Source: Candidatus Bathyarchaeota archaeon
GTDB taxonomy: Archaea > Thermoproteota > Bathyarchaeia > 40CM-2-53-6
DNA length: 16,259 nt
Direction: 5' to 3'
NCBI GenBank assembly: GCA_005882955.1
Contig: VBBB01000144.1
Location: 1-16,259 of the forward strand
In this document: piece by piece, positions 1 to 7,026 of the stretch
Numbering within the stretch: the first letter of the stretch is position 1
How the letters are laid out: the number at the start of each line of letters is the position of its first letter
Position numbers and translations under genes: made by a program
The notes under the pieces: generated by a model
Told to the model about the DNA's origin: nothing
Seen by the model: the letters and a program-made list of their open reading frames with translations, nothing else
The model's database searches: none

Positions 1-169
1 GGTTGAAGACTGTTGATGTGTTGTTGTAGAGCTGGGTCCAGCGCTCGTGTGTTTTCAGGTCGAGCTTCTCATCCGAGAGCACTTTCCGACATCTGGCTAG
101 ATTCTCGCGTAGTTCTCGAATTATCTCGTCCCGTGCCTCGTTCTCAAAGCCGTCGTCGTTGTCCCGCAT
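1..169 (-). CDS. Small helical protein, 3' end cut off by window edge
   Basis: The first 56 codons are visible, starting at ATG 169-167. This ATG shares its A with the TGA stop of the upstream gene (TGATG arrangement), so the two are probably translationally coupled. The visible protein is charged and likely all-helical: a helix around residues 12-33 rich in Glu/Arg/Leu, a short turn containing LDLKTHERW, then a second helix. The same outline (helix, LD turn, helix) is seen in the upstream gene at 169-438, so the two may be diverged tandem copies. I do not recognise the family. The gene continues beyond position 1. Confidence 0.55.
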   Translation of the reverse strand, partial: MRDNDDGFENEARDEIIRELRENLARCRKVLSDEKLDLKTHERWTQLYNNTSTVFN

Positions 170-438
170 CAGACTCTTCCATCTCCCGATTCCGGATTCT
201 GCGCCCCGGGGACCAGTCCATCGACTCTGCCGACCGCCTCTGCTACTCTCTTCGACCTTCCTTCCTTCTCGACGAGCCTCCAAAGCCGGAGTAGCCTGGC
301 GCCTGTACTACTCAGCAGTCTCTTCTGCTGCTGGTCTAGTGTCCGATTCCTGGAGCCCTCTTCGAGATCATCCAGGACCCTTACAGTCAAACGGCGAATG
401 TTCGCCAACAATTCCGACTCTTCCTTTCCATTGTCCAA
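169..438 (-). CDS. Small charged helical protein, unknown
   Basis: This is an 89-residue protein, starting at TTG 438-436. A Shine-Dalgarno-like AAAGGAG lies at 457-451, 12 nt before the TTG, and an in-frame TAA at 450-448 bounds the ORF, so the start cannot be much further upstream. The sequence is strongly helical and basic/acidic (a leucine-rich N-terminal helix, a turn with TLDQQQKRLL, a second Leu/Arg-rich helix, then a Gly/Pro-rich tail). No membrane segment or known motif is visible. The stop overlaps the ATG of the next gene. The paired small helical proteins could belong to a mobile element or provirus, but no hallmark gene is visible to confirm that. The opposite-strand ORF over this region lacks protein-like composition. 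Confidence 0.5.
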   Translation of the reverse strand: MDNGKEESELLANIRRLTVRVLDDLEEGSRNRTLDQQQKRLLSSTGARLLRLWRLVEKEGRSKRVAEAVGRVDGLVPGAQNPESGDGRV

Positions 439-447
439 CTCACGAAT

Positions 448-606
448 TTACTCCTTTCTTGTTACACGGTTCTTCCCCGTTGGTCCCCTCCGGTAGGATT
501 CAACCGGTCCACAGAAGACAGGAATCCTATCGAAACGGACTCACGGGAAGCCGCAGCTTACTATTGTCGCATCCTCGAAATAAAGAGTGTCCCGACGATA
601 AGACAT
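448..606 (-). pseudogene. Short ORF interrupted by an in-frame TGA
   Basis: Reading from ATG 606-604 gives 21 residues ending CGFP, then TGA at 543-541, then 30 more codons in the same frame up to TAA 450-448. The part after TGA (FCGPVESYRRGPTGKN and flanks) looks like protein, has no ATG, GTG or TTG of its own, and ends on the SD of the next gene. That is the position expected for the first gene of this operon. A nonsense mutation (for example CGA to TGA), a sequencing error or recoding would all fit. A TATA-like ACTTATTATT lies at 629-620. The function is unknown and the ORF may be fortuitous. Confidence 0.25.
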
Positions 607-820
607 GAATCCAGCAATCCAATAATAAGTGAGAATCATCCGCTACGTCCAATTCTGGAGAGAAAAGTACGAGAACTACGAGAAACTACATTTCGCAATA
701 ACCTAACAAGCATTCTTTTCCAGCCCAAAGGGGCATGGCAATTCTCTCCCCAAATCCCGTACGGAAGATAGTATCCCTAAGAAAAAGGGGATTCGTGTCC
801 CAGGTGCCACCAGAGATTTC

Positions 821-1150
821 CTACTTCAATCGTTCAAGTATTATCTCTATGGTGGAGACGTTCCGTGCATCCTGGCCATCACCGACAATCTCCGTGCCCA
901 AGTTCACATGCTTCGACAAGCCGCCCTGGAAGAAGCGGTTATTCACCACCTCAGCCACATCAACGGCAGTGCTGATGGCTCTTCCACGAGCCTTTAGGCT
1001 CAGCTTCTTGGCACCGGTATTATAGTGCATCATGACAGCCGTAGCATAAGCCATGATCGGCTTCTTACCGATCAGTATAGTGTCCGCTGGAATATCAGTT
1101 CTACGCACAGGGGCAGGAGCCCTCTCAGTCTTCCTTGGTTCTTCTGACAA
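821..1150 (-). CDS. albA: Alba family DNA/RNA-binding chromatin protein
   Basis: Alba (Sac10b) is a small dimeric nucleic-acid-binding protein that coats archaeal DNA and RNA. The family core is plain: ILIGKKPIMAY near the N-terminus (the lysine pair is the acetylation/DNA-contact site in Sulfolobus Alba), LKARGRAISTAVDVAEVV in the middle, and a C-terminal strand with ARNVSTIEIILERLK. I place the start at TTG 1150-1148, giving 109 residues, because GGAGGTG lies 6 nt before it. A GTG at 1159 in the same frame would sit on top of that SD. The first 20 or so residues are a basic/proline-rich extension before the fold. The gene stands alone. A TATA-like CTATTTAG lies about 60 nt upstream, and a pyrimidine/T-rich run (CCCCTTTTCTT) follows the stop and could terminate transcription. 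Confidence 0.92.
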   Translation of the reverse strand: MSEEPRKTERAPAPVRRTDIPADTILIGKKPIMAYATAVMMHYNTGAKKLSLKARGRAISTAVDVAEVVNNRFFQGGLSKHVNLGTEIVGDGQDARNVSTIEIILERLK

Positions 1151-1609
1151 GCAATTCACCTCCGACAGCGCGAGTACGATGTCCGGCAGACCGCTCTACC
1201 GAGGAAGACCCCTAAATAGCTATCTGAAACCCGAGACCCCAACACAGCCTGACCAGGCAACAGACGCCCTTGGCTCAGCCAAGCAGAACAGACACTCGCT
1301 CATTCTCAATCTAGCCGAAACAACAGGGATGAATCCTCACAAAACAAGCTTTGATCCGCGACTTCAAGCGATCGTCAGATAGTGAGAACAAGACCCTTCG
1401 GCATTCTTCTTCCGAGACGTCTCGATACAGAGCTCAGGAAATCCGAGATCCAAACTTCCAGCTAGAAAAATGTCTCCTGATTCTGTAATAAGATCCCGGA
1501 AAATCCCTTTCGCGGCCCGTTCAAATTAGCTGAACAGGCGATGAATTGTTCCTTCCTTCTTGTTCAAATTGCATCGTTTATCTCGAACGGAAGCATAAGA
1601 TATCCTTCT
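1151..1609. other. Gene-poor divergent intergenic region
   Basis: This is about 460 bp between the starts of Alba (minus) and the small RHH-like gene (plus). It should hold both promoters: a TATA-like CTATTTAG on the minus strand near 1212 and TTTAT at 1577-1581 on the plus strand. A 67-codon plus-strand reading from ATG 1179 has no recognisable features. I see no RNA gene or repeat. Confidence 0.5.
1577..1581 (+). promoter_or_regulatory. TATA-like element for the RHH-like gene
   Basis: TTTAT sits about 30 bp before ATG 1610 and no SD precedes that ATG. This spacing fits a leaderless or nearly leaderless archaeal transcript. Confidence 0.35.
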
Positions 1610-1867
1610 ATGCCCAAATTCATGCAGTCACTCGGAGAAGAAAACTATCACCGCCTCCTCTCAGAGGCAAAAGCAAGAGACGTCACAGTACAAGCTCTAA
1701 TCCGGACCATAGTCATCCCGGACTGGCTGAAAGCAGCCACAACGGGACAGGCAAACATCCAGAACACCTTGGCACAACCCACAAGCCTACTCGCCCGAAC
1801 AAGCATCCTCACAGAGCAGCCTCGCAGACCTCTCCTAAACGCCACTATCGGGCGGGCTAGAAGATAG
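1610..1867 (+). CDS. Small ribbon-helix-helix-like protein
   Basis: This is an 85-residue protein starting at ATG 1610. Further upstream the frame is open to ATG 1541, but those residues look non-coding and a TATA-like TTTAT lies 30 bp before 1610. The N-terminal 45 residues have the pattern of a ribbon-helix-helix domain: a short strand (PKFMQSL), then EENYHRLLSEAKARDVTVQA, then a hydrophobic helix (LIRTIVIPDWL). Such domains usually act as dimeric DNA-binding regulators or antitoxins. The C-terminal 40 residues are polar, Thr/Gln/Arg-rich and probably disordered. No toxin partner is next to it. It ends 95 bp before the convergent CDC48 stop. The RHH assignment rests on pattern only. Confidence 0.55.
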   Translation: MPKFMQSLGEENYHRLLSEAKARDVTVQALIRTIVIPDWLKAATTGQANIQNTLAQPTSLLARTSILTEQPRRPLLNATIGRARR

Positions 1868-1962
1868 CCCCGCTCCCACTTTCCCAATCCGAGGCTTGGC
1901 TAAGAACACACGATTCTAGCCGCCAATCCTAGGGGCTCCCACCTTTCTACCTAGATAGCGAA

Positions 1963-4215
1963 TCAAGCTACAGGCGTCGGACGTAGCTTCGGCCGGGCCG
2001 AATCAGAGAACTGTTCCGAGAACCGCTCATACATCTTCAACTCCTCGGTAGACATTGGCTTGATCTTCTGCAACGCCTCATCAAAGTGCCGTTTAGCCAC
2101 TTTCAATCCCTTCGCGCGCTTCTTCGCATCCTCGGGATCTTTGGCCTTCGAAATGTGCTCCCGCAAAGCCAACATCACACCGGTGTTGGCGAGAGACGCA
2201 ATATCCGCCCCAGTATACCCATCAGTCTTCCTAGCCAGATCATCCAAGTTCACATCCTCTGCCAGAGGAGTCTTACGAGTATGAATCTTGAAAATCTGCT
2301 TCCTCGCCTCCAGGTCCGGGGGAGGAACGAACAGCAACCGGTCAAACCTACCCGGTCTCAAGAGGGCCGAATCAATAATGTCCGGTCTGTTCGTAGCCGC
2401 GATAATAATGACGTTTCGAAGCTCCTCTAGGCCATCCATCTCGGTCAAGAACTGGCTGATCACCCTCTCGGTCACATGGGAGTCGCCCATGCTACTCCCA
2501 CGAGTCGGCGCAACCGAGTCAATCTCATCGAAAAATATGATGCACGGTGAGGCCTGCCGCGCCTTCCGGAAGACTTCTCGGACTGCCTTCTCAGATTCTC
2601 CTACGAACTTGTTCAATAGTTCCGGACCTTTGACGCTGATGAAGTTAGACTCGCTCTCGTGAGCGACCGCCTTCGCCAGTAGGGTCTTACCTGTCCCCGG
2701 CGGACCATACAACAGCAGGCCCTTCGGAGGAGTCGCATTCAACTGTGCAAACAAGTCTGGATACTTCAGCGGCCACTCAACAGCTTCCCGCAATTCCTCC
2801 TTCACATCCTCCAGACCACCAACCTGATCCCAAGTAACGTCGGGGATCTCAACCAGCACCTCTCGCATCGCCGAAGGCTCTATTTCCTTCAGAGCGTCCT
2901 GGAAATCCGCCATCCTCACAATGATCTTGTTCAAAATATCGCCCGGGATGCTCTGAGCCTCAAGGTTGATCTCCGGCAGAATCCTCCGTAGCGCCCGTAT
3001 AGCCGCCTCCTTCGCCAGCGACTCAAGATCTGCACCAACAAACCCATGAGTCACATCAGCGAGCTTCTTCAGATCAACATCCTCGGCCAACGGCATCCCA
3101 CGGGTGTGAATCTCCAACACTTCCAGCCGACCATCACGATCAGGCACTCCAATCTCGATCTCACGATCAAACCGGCCCGGCCGACGCAACGCTGGATCTA
3201 TCGCATTAGGACGATTCGTCGCCCCGATCACCACCACCTTCCCACGCGACTGGAGGCCATCCATCAATGACAAGAGCTGCGATGTAACACGCTTCTCAAC
3301 CTCTCCAGTCACCTCTTCTCTCTTCGGCGCGATTGAGTCAATTTCGTCGATGAATATGATCGAGGGAGCATTCTCCTGTGCCTCCTTGAAGACGTCCCGC
3401 AGCCGCTCCTCGCTCTCACCATAATACTTGCTCATGATCTCCGGCCCTCCGATGCTGAGAAAGTTCGCATTCGTCTCGCTCGCAACCGCCCTAGCGAGCA
3501 GAGTCTTTCCCGTGCCGGGAGGTCCGTGAAGCAAGACACCCTTAGGCGCTTCAACCCCAAGTCTCTCAAACAATTCCGGATGTCTCAACGGGAGCTCTAT
3601 CATCTCCCGGACCTTCTGAATCACGGGTCGGAGACCTCCGATGTCCTCGTAGCTGATCTTTGGGATAGCCCGGATCGGTTCCTTGACTTGCTCGCCAACA
3701 AGAACCTCGGTTCCTTCGGTGACGATCACAGCTTCCGCCGGAGGACTAGTGTTTGTTACAACCAGGTTGACTGTCCGTCCCATGATATTGATCGGGACGT
3801 AGTCTCCCCGCGACAGAACCCTGCCCTCTAGTAGTTGGCTAAGATACTCTTCGCCGCCAACGATCCGGAGCGGCTCTGTCGGAGCCAGCGTCAAACGCTC
3901 GGCGATCTTTGCGTCGATCTTCCGAATGGTAACCTTGTCATCAATAGAGACTCCAGCGTTGTTCCTGAGATAGCCATCTATTCGCACAATCCCTTTTCCA
4001 TAATCCTGCTCGTGAGCAGGCCAACAAAGTGCGTTCGTCTTTCTTTTTCCGATGATCTGGACAACATCGCCCGAAGTGAGCCCTAGTTCTTGGACAACCT
4101 TCGGGTCGATTCGAGCTATTCCGCGGCCCACGTCTCTTTGGAGAGCGTCTGCAACCCGCAGTGTCGCTGTATTCTCTGGCAATTCTGGATCACTAGAAGG
4201 TCCAGAATTCGCCAA
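1963..4215 (-). CDS. cdc48: CDC48/VAT/p97 family AAA+ ATPase
   Basis: This 750-residue double-ring AAA+ unfoldase extracts and unfolds proteins. An N-domain occupies residues 1-185, with the double-psi barrel in LRVADALQRDVGRGIARI and following sequence. D1 has Walker A GPPGTGKT (231-238), Walker B IIFIDEID (286-293) and RRPGRFD (344-350). D2 has Walker A at 504-511, Walker B IIFFDEID (559-566) and LRPGRFD (619-625). Both rings look catalytically intact. In D2, after GAD, the usual Arg/Glu-rich helix reads SLANTGVMLALREH, a variant I associate with Thaumarchaeota-like sequences. The C-terminus (RPTPVA) has no HbYX proteasome-docking tail. The start is TTG 4215-4213, since no ATG or GTG fits before the N-domain. 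A TATA-like TTTTAAG lies at 4264-4258. The gene is divergent from the zinc-ribbon gene at 4421. Confidence 0.97.
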   Translation of the reverse strand: MANSGPSSDPELPENTATLRVADALQRDVGRGIARIDPKVVQELGLTSGDVVQIIGKRKTNALCWPAHEQDYGKGIVRIDGYLRNNAGVSIDDKVTIRKIDAKIAERLTLAPTEPLRIVGGEEYLSQLLEGRVLSRGDYVPINIMGRTVNLVVTNTSPPAEAVIVTEGTEVLVGEQVKEPIRAIPKISYEDIGGLRPVIQKVREMIELPLRHPELFERLGVEAPKGVLLHGPPGTGKTLLARAVASETNANFLSIGGPEIMSKYYGESEERLRDVFKEAQENAPSIIFIDEIDSIAPKREEVTGEVEKRVTSQLLSLMDGLQSRGKVVVIGATNRPNAIDPALRRPGRFDREIEIGVPDRDGRLEVLEIHTRGMPLAEDVDLKKLADVTHGFVGADLESLAKEAAIRALRRILPEINLEAQSIPGDILNKIIVRMADFQDALKEIEPSAMREVLVEIPDVTWDQVGGLEDVKEELREAVEWPLKYPDLFAQLNATPPKGLLLYGPPGTGKTLLAKAVAHESESNFISVKGPELLNKFVGESEKAVREVFRKARQASPCIIFFDEIDSVAPTRGSSMGDSHVTERVISQFLTEMDGLEELRNVIIIAATNRPDIIDSALLRPGRFDRLLFVPPPDLEARKQIFKIHTRKTPLAEDVNLDDLARKTDGYTGADIASLANTGVMLALREHISKAKDPEDAKKRAKGLKVAKRHFDEALQKIKPMSTEELKMYERFSEQFSDSARPKLRPTPVA
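4181..4209 (-). repeat. Perfect 9-bp inverted repeat just inside cdc48
   Basis: AATTCTGGA (4181-4189) and TCCAGAATT (4201-4209) are perfect inverted copies separated by 11 nt. On the transcript this hairpin begins three nucleotides after the TTG start codon. It could hide or pace the start, or serve as an operator. No function is shown. Confidence 0.6.
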
Positions 4216-4257
4216 GCGCGCTAATAAGTTCTTAGCAAGACACTCCCGGAAAAGAGT

Positions 4258-4264
4258 CTTAAAA
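4258..4264 (-). promoter_or_regulatory. TATA-like element for cdc48
   Basis: TTTTAAG on the minus strand is centred about 46 bp before the TTG at 4215, predicting a leader of about 20 nt. Confidence 0.45.
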
Positions 4265-4363
4265 TGGGTTGCTGCTTAAGCCGGCCGTGTAAGTCCAACC
4301 CTCTGGATTTTCGTCATCGCTCCGACTCTTACGCATGCGCGCTCATCTCAGGTTATAGTGTGA

Positions 4364-4369
4364 TTTATA
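4364..4369 (+). promoter_or_regulatory. TATA box for the zinc-ribbon gene
   Basis: TTTATA matches the archaeal TATA consensus. It lies about 55 bp before TTG 4421, giving a predicted leader of about 28 nt. It is back-to-back with the cdc48 promoter in a 205-bp shared region. Confidence 0.5.
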
Positions 4370-4420
4370 CACCGCCCCAGCCACTAGATGGTAGGATCGT
4401 GACGGAGAGCAGTCTGGAAA

Positions 4421-4777
4421 TTGTCTGAGGATGTGAAACGAATGGCCGACCTCCTAAAATCAGGCGCGACCATGCTCTCTGACGTCTGTCCGGAATGCGG
4501 AAACCCCCTCTTCAGGGTCAAGGGCGACATCTTCTGCGCGAAGTGTAACAAGCCAGTCGTCTATGCCCGAGCGACAGGTCCCCAAGCCACCGTGTCTCAG
4601 AGCGTCCTATTGGAGACAGTTGAACATACGATAGTTGGAAAGATTAGTGAGACGAATGCACTGCTGAAGCTTGAGAAGGATCCTGAGAAAATGTCGGTCT
4701 ACAGCAACCTGGTCTTCGGCTGGTTGTCGATGCTCGAAAAACTTCGTAACCTAAGAGAATCTGACAGAGAATCATAG
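4421..4777 (+). CDS. ZNRD2/SSSCA1-type zinc-ribbon protein (UPF0148-like)
   Basis: This 118-residue protein begins with a helix (VKRMADLLKSGATMLSDV) leading into a zinc ribbon with C23-x2-C26 (CPECG) and C39-x2-C42 (CAKC). This is the layout of the Sjogren syndrome/scleroderma autoantigen 1 family (archaeal UPF0148, eukaryotic ZNRD2), whose molecular role is not settled. A helical C-terminal half follows (residues 60-118). The start is TTG 4421. The only upstream in-frame ATG (4388) runs straight into TGA, and later GTG/ATG codons would clip the conserved helix. The gene is divergent from cdc48, and its stop overlaps the end of the convergent resolvase gene by 6 nt. Confidence 0.85.
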   Translation: MSEDVKRMADLLKSGATMLSDVCPECGNPLFRVKGDIFCAKCNKPVVYARATGPQATVSQSVLLETVEHTIVGKISETNALLKLEKDPEKMSVYSNLVFGWLSMLEKLRNLRESDRES

Positions 4778-5086
4778 TTCCAACAGATTCTCAGGCTTCA
4801 ATAACCGACCACTCTCCAAGTCAGTCAATTCAACTATTCGCCGTCTCCGTCTCGCCAGTACAACGGCGGCGCCGGCTTGCCTAGCTAAATCCAAAAGTTC
4901 TCTCTTCCTCTCTCTGCCAAGGAAAGAGCTTCCGGCCTTACACTCGACTAGAACAGAACGGCCGTTTCGTAAGCAGACCAGATCTATTGGTTTGGACTGA
5001 GCAGCACGGACGACAAAATATCCATTCCTTCTGAACAAATCCCTAATGCGATACTCCAGCCTACGCCCAATCTCATAGTTGGACAA
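4772..5086 (-). CDS. hjc: Hjc-like Holliday junction resolvase
   Basis: This 104-residue protein has the PD-(D/E)xK nuclease layout of archaeal Hjc: Glu11 in the first helix (GRRLEYRIRDLFRR), the strand GYFVVRAAQS, Asp35 in IDLVCL, and Glu48-x-Lys50 in SVLVECK. This enzyme cuts four-way DNA junctions symmetrically during recombination and fork repair. The helix ERKRELLDLARQAG and a basic strand follow as in the family, and the length is close to normal. A Hje-like paralogue or a general PD-(D/E)xK nuclease is the alternative. The start is TTG 5086-5084, with a TATA-like TTCTTAAG about 30 bp upstream and no SD, suggesting a leaderless message. It converges on the zinc-ribbon gene with a 6-nt overlap. 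Confidence 0.85.
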   Translation of the reverse strand: MSNYEIGRRLEYRIRDLFRRNGYFVVRAAQSKPIDLVCLRNGRSVLVECKAGSSFLGRERKRELLDLARQAGAAVVLARRRRRIVELTDLESGRLLKPENLLEL

Positions 5087-5137
5087 TGCAGCTTCGCCGC
5101 AGTCATTCGAGCCTTAAGAACTATGAGCGAGCAGAAA

Positions 5138-5740
5138 CTAATCCACAGTTCTTCTCCGTTGCTCAGGCTCCCGTCGATAAGTGAGGAGAATGAAAATCAC
5201 GACAACAGCTGCCAATACCAGAACTCCGCTGAAAGCTATCTGGTTGACAGACACATTGACAATACTACCGAGAATGAGGAGCCCGAGAGATAGTCCAAAC
5301 GCAGCTGCGGTCAACTTCGCAAGACTGAAGAGCTGGACCCGTGCCCATTCCATTAATCGAACTCTTGCTGACGAGGAGAGATCATCGTTCTTCCCTTCCA
5401 ACTGCTTGAGGCTGGAATCTAATATCAAAGCGGTGGTCGACGCTTCCATGAGAAAGATTACCAACATGAATTGGAAGAGAAGCAAAGCACTGTCCGGCCC
5501 AGGCAACCCGTAGATGTCGGCGGCAATTTTGCCCCATACAATCAGCAGCAGCAAGCCCCCAGACGCTGCCAAGATCGCGGTTCTGTTTCCAACCAACATG
5601 CCTACCGACCCGACGATTGCAACTACTGCCGTAACTAGAATTGACTGTTGCCCAAGGGCTGGAGGAGGAAGGTTCAGAATAATCCATAGAGCGAGAAATA
5701 CATAGTTGATCCTCAGAAATGGTGTGACAACGCGAGGAAT
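5138..5740 (-). CDS. Six-TM membrane protein, last gene of MoxR/DUF58 operon
   Basis: The first ATG (5599) gives 153 residues, but the frame stays open upstream and codes for convincing membrane sequence: YVFLALWIILNLP and SILVTAVVAIVGSVG in the 47 codons before it. I therefore extend the gene to ATT 5740-5738, 5 nt after the DUF58 stop, giving about 200 residues. CTG at 5716 is another candidate. No ATG, GTG or TTG exists in that interval. Six hydrophobic segments are visible, with a polar loop (SSLKQLEGKNDDLSSSARVR) between the fourth and fifth and a basic C-terminus (YRREPEQRRR). The family is unknown. Being last in the operon, it may be a membrane partner of the DUF58 and DUF4129 proteins. 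The exact start is uncertain, but the extension is well supported. Confidence 0.65.
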   Translation of the reverse strand: MPRVVTPFLRINYVFLALWIILNLPPPALGQQSILVTAVVAIVGSVGMLVGNRTAILAASGGLLLLIVWGKIAADIYGLPGPDSALLLFQFMLVIFLMEASTTALILDSSLKQLEGKNDDLSSSARVRLMEWARVQLFSLAKLTAAAFGLSLGLLILGSIVNVSVNQIAFSGVLVLAAVVVIFILLTYRREPEQRRRTVD

Positions 5741-5745
5741 GAGAT

Positions 5746-7017
5746 CTAAGCGGCCGCCATCGGACGTGTGCTTCTCACCTTCGACATTACGAATGACAAC
5801 GGGACACCGCTCGGCCAGTCAACGACGGTTGAGGATCTCTCCAGCGCAAGAAGACTTATGGATCTTTCCAGCATGATCAGTTTGAAGGCTATTTCTTCGG
5901 TCTGGTCTTGGAACGACGCGGGGGGTGTAGGCGAGGGCGATAGGACGAGCATGCTATAGCCTGCGATGGTGAGTTGTTTGGCTCCTTCCTTTATTTCGGG
6001 GTCCAGGAGCGGTGAGATTATCACGATTTGCGATCGGGAGGGAAGCATTCGTCGTGCCAGCAGATTCATGACGTAGCTGGTTGAGACCGACGCTCTTCCA
6101 GGCTTCGCCGTTGCCAGCAGGTAGAGTATTCTTCTCTCATGTCTCTTTCCGAAGCCTGCCGGTATAGATCCTCTTTCCCCTCCTTGAAGGACGAGTCCGA
6201 CACGGTTGCCTTGTCTTAACAAGAGACGGGTCAAGGACGCGGCGGCTTGGATTCCTCGCTCGAAAAGTTCGCTCTCCGTCGGTCCAAAGAAGGTTACGTC
6301 CGTATCAAGGACTATCATTACATCCGTGACTCTTTCGGCCTCGGTCTCATTAACGATGAGTTCATTGTAGCGTGCTGATGCTTTCCAGTTGATTCTCTTA
6401 GGATCGTCCCCTGGAATGTAACCGCGCATGCTGTAGAACTCTGTCCCCAGTCCCAACACTTTTGATGGGATGACTCCTGGCCACGGTCCTACATGTCGAG
6501 GACGGAGCTGAGCCCCTCTAATGCGCTCGGGTCTTGGCATTACAGCGAAAGTTTCAGGTCCAAGTTTCTTTTCAGTTAGATAGAATCCGAACGGATCTCT
6601 TACTCTCACCAAGAGGGGGCCGATCTCATAGTTTGCTCTTGAAGGACTAGCGAACTCGAAAATGAGGCGTATCTCCACGGAGGGTCCCATTGAGGCAAAT
6701 GTGTGGTTTGCCCCTTTTTCGGGTATGATTCTGTCATCGATGATTTCTTGAATCTCCACGTTTCCAAGAGTTTGCCATGTCAGGTTTCGGAGGCGTGATT
6801 CTATTCGGATGTCTTCGTCGCCGAATGTCTCGTCAGGGATAATGTCTCGCTCGAGTTTGATGTCTATCTTCTCAGGGAGTCCCCAGACGTTGGAGAAGAA
6901 GAAGAGAGAAGCCAATCCGAGTATGAGCACTCCGATCTCCAGATCGTTCAGAAGTAGTGCAAGAATAAGCAGGGCGGCAGTCATTAGGAAGTAGAGGATA
7001 GCCTTTGGAGTGAACAA
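5746..7017 (-). CDS. DUF58 family membrane-anchored protein
   Basis: This 423-residue protein begins with two membrane helices (about 6-22 and 28-45). The DUF58 signature spans about 196-228: GYIPGDDPKRINWKASARYN, then LIVNETEAE. A vWA-like strand VMIVLDTD (233-240) follows, but the classical MIDAS DxSxS is not conserved, so metal binding is doubtful. DUF58 proteins are almost always encoded beside MoxR ATPases and are thought to work with them in assembly or maturation at the membrane. The substrate here is unknown. The start TTG 7017 lies 9 nt after the MoxR stop, and the 3' end nearly touches the six-TM gene. A Pro/Ser stretch near residue 360 is a probable surface loop. Confidence 0.9.
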   Translation of the reverse strand: MFTPKAILYFLMTAALLILALLLNDLEIGVLILGLASLFFFSNVWGLPEKIDIKLERDIIPDETFGDEDIRIESRLRNLTWQTLGNVEIQEIIDDRIIPEKGANHTFASMGPSVEIRLIFEFASPSRANYEIGPLLVRVRDPFGFYLTEKKLGPETFAVMPRPERIRGAQLRPRHVGPWPGVIPSKVLGLGTEFYSMRGYIPGDDPKRINWKASARYNELIVNETEAERVTDVMIVLDTDVTFFGPTESELFERGIQAAASLTRLLLRQGNRVGLVLQGGERGSIPAGFGKRHERRILYLLATAKPGRASVSTSYVMNLLARRMLPSRSQIVIISPLLDPEIKEGAKQLTIAGYSMLVLSPSPTPPASFQDQTEEIAFKLIMLERSISLLALERSSTVVDWPSGVPLSFVMSKVRSTRPMAAA

Positions 7018-7026
7018 GACTCTACT

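Noticed and set aside
541..543. TGA as selenocysteine
   Set aside because: No SECIS-like element or Sec machinery is visible, and selenocysteine is confined to a few archaeal lineages.
159..608. 149-codon plus-strand ORF at the left end
   Set aside because: Ser/Pro/Arg-rich shadow of the minus-strand small genes, which have SD and coupled starts.
667..690. Short direct repeat of CTACGAGAA-like units
   Set aside because: Only two imperfect copies; not a CRISPR or a meaningful repeat array.
1053..1382. 109-codon plus-strand ORF over the Alba start region, including a 67-codon reading from ATG 1179
   Set aside because: It lies partly antisense to Alba and has no recognisable domain or promoter.
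1648..1887. 79-codon minus-strand ORF near the RHH-like gene
   Set aside because: It is antisense to the better-supported plus-strand gene and has no domain pattern.
5382..5687. 101-codon minus-strand ORF within the six-TM gene
   Set aside because: It is out of frame with the hydrophobic segments and has low-complexity Ser-rich sequence.
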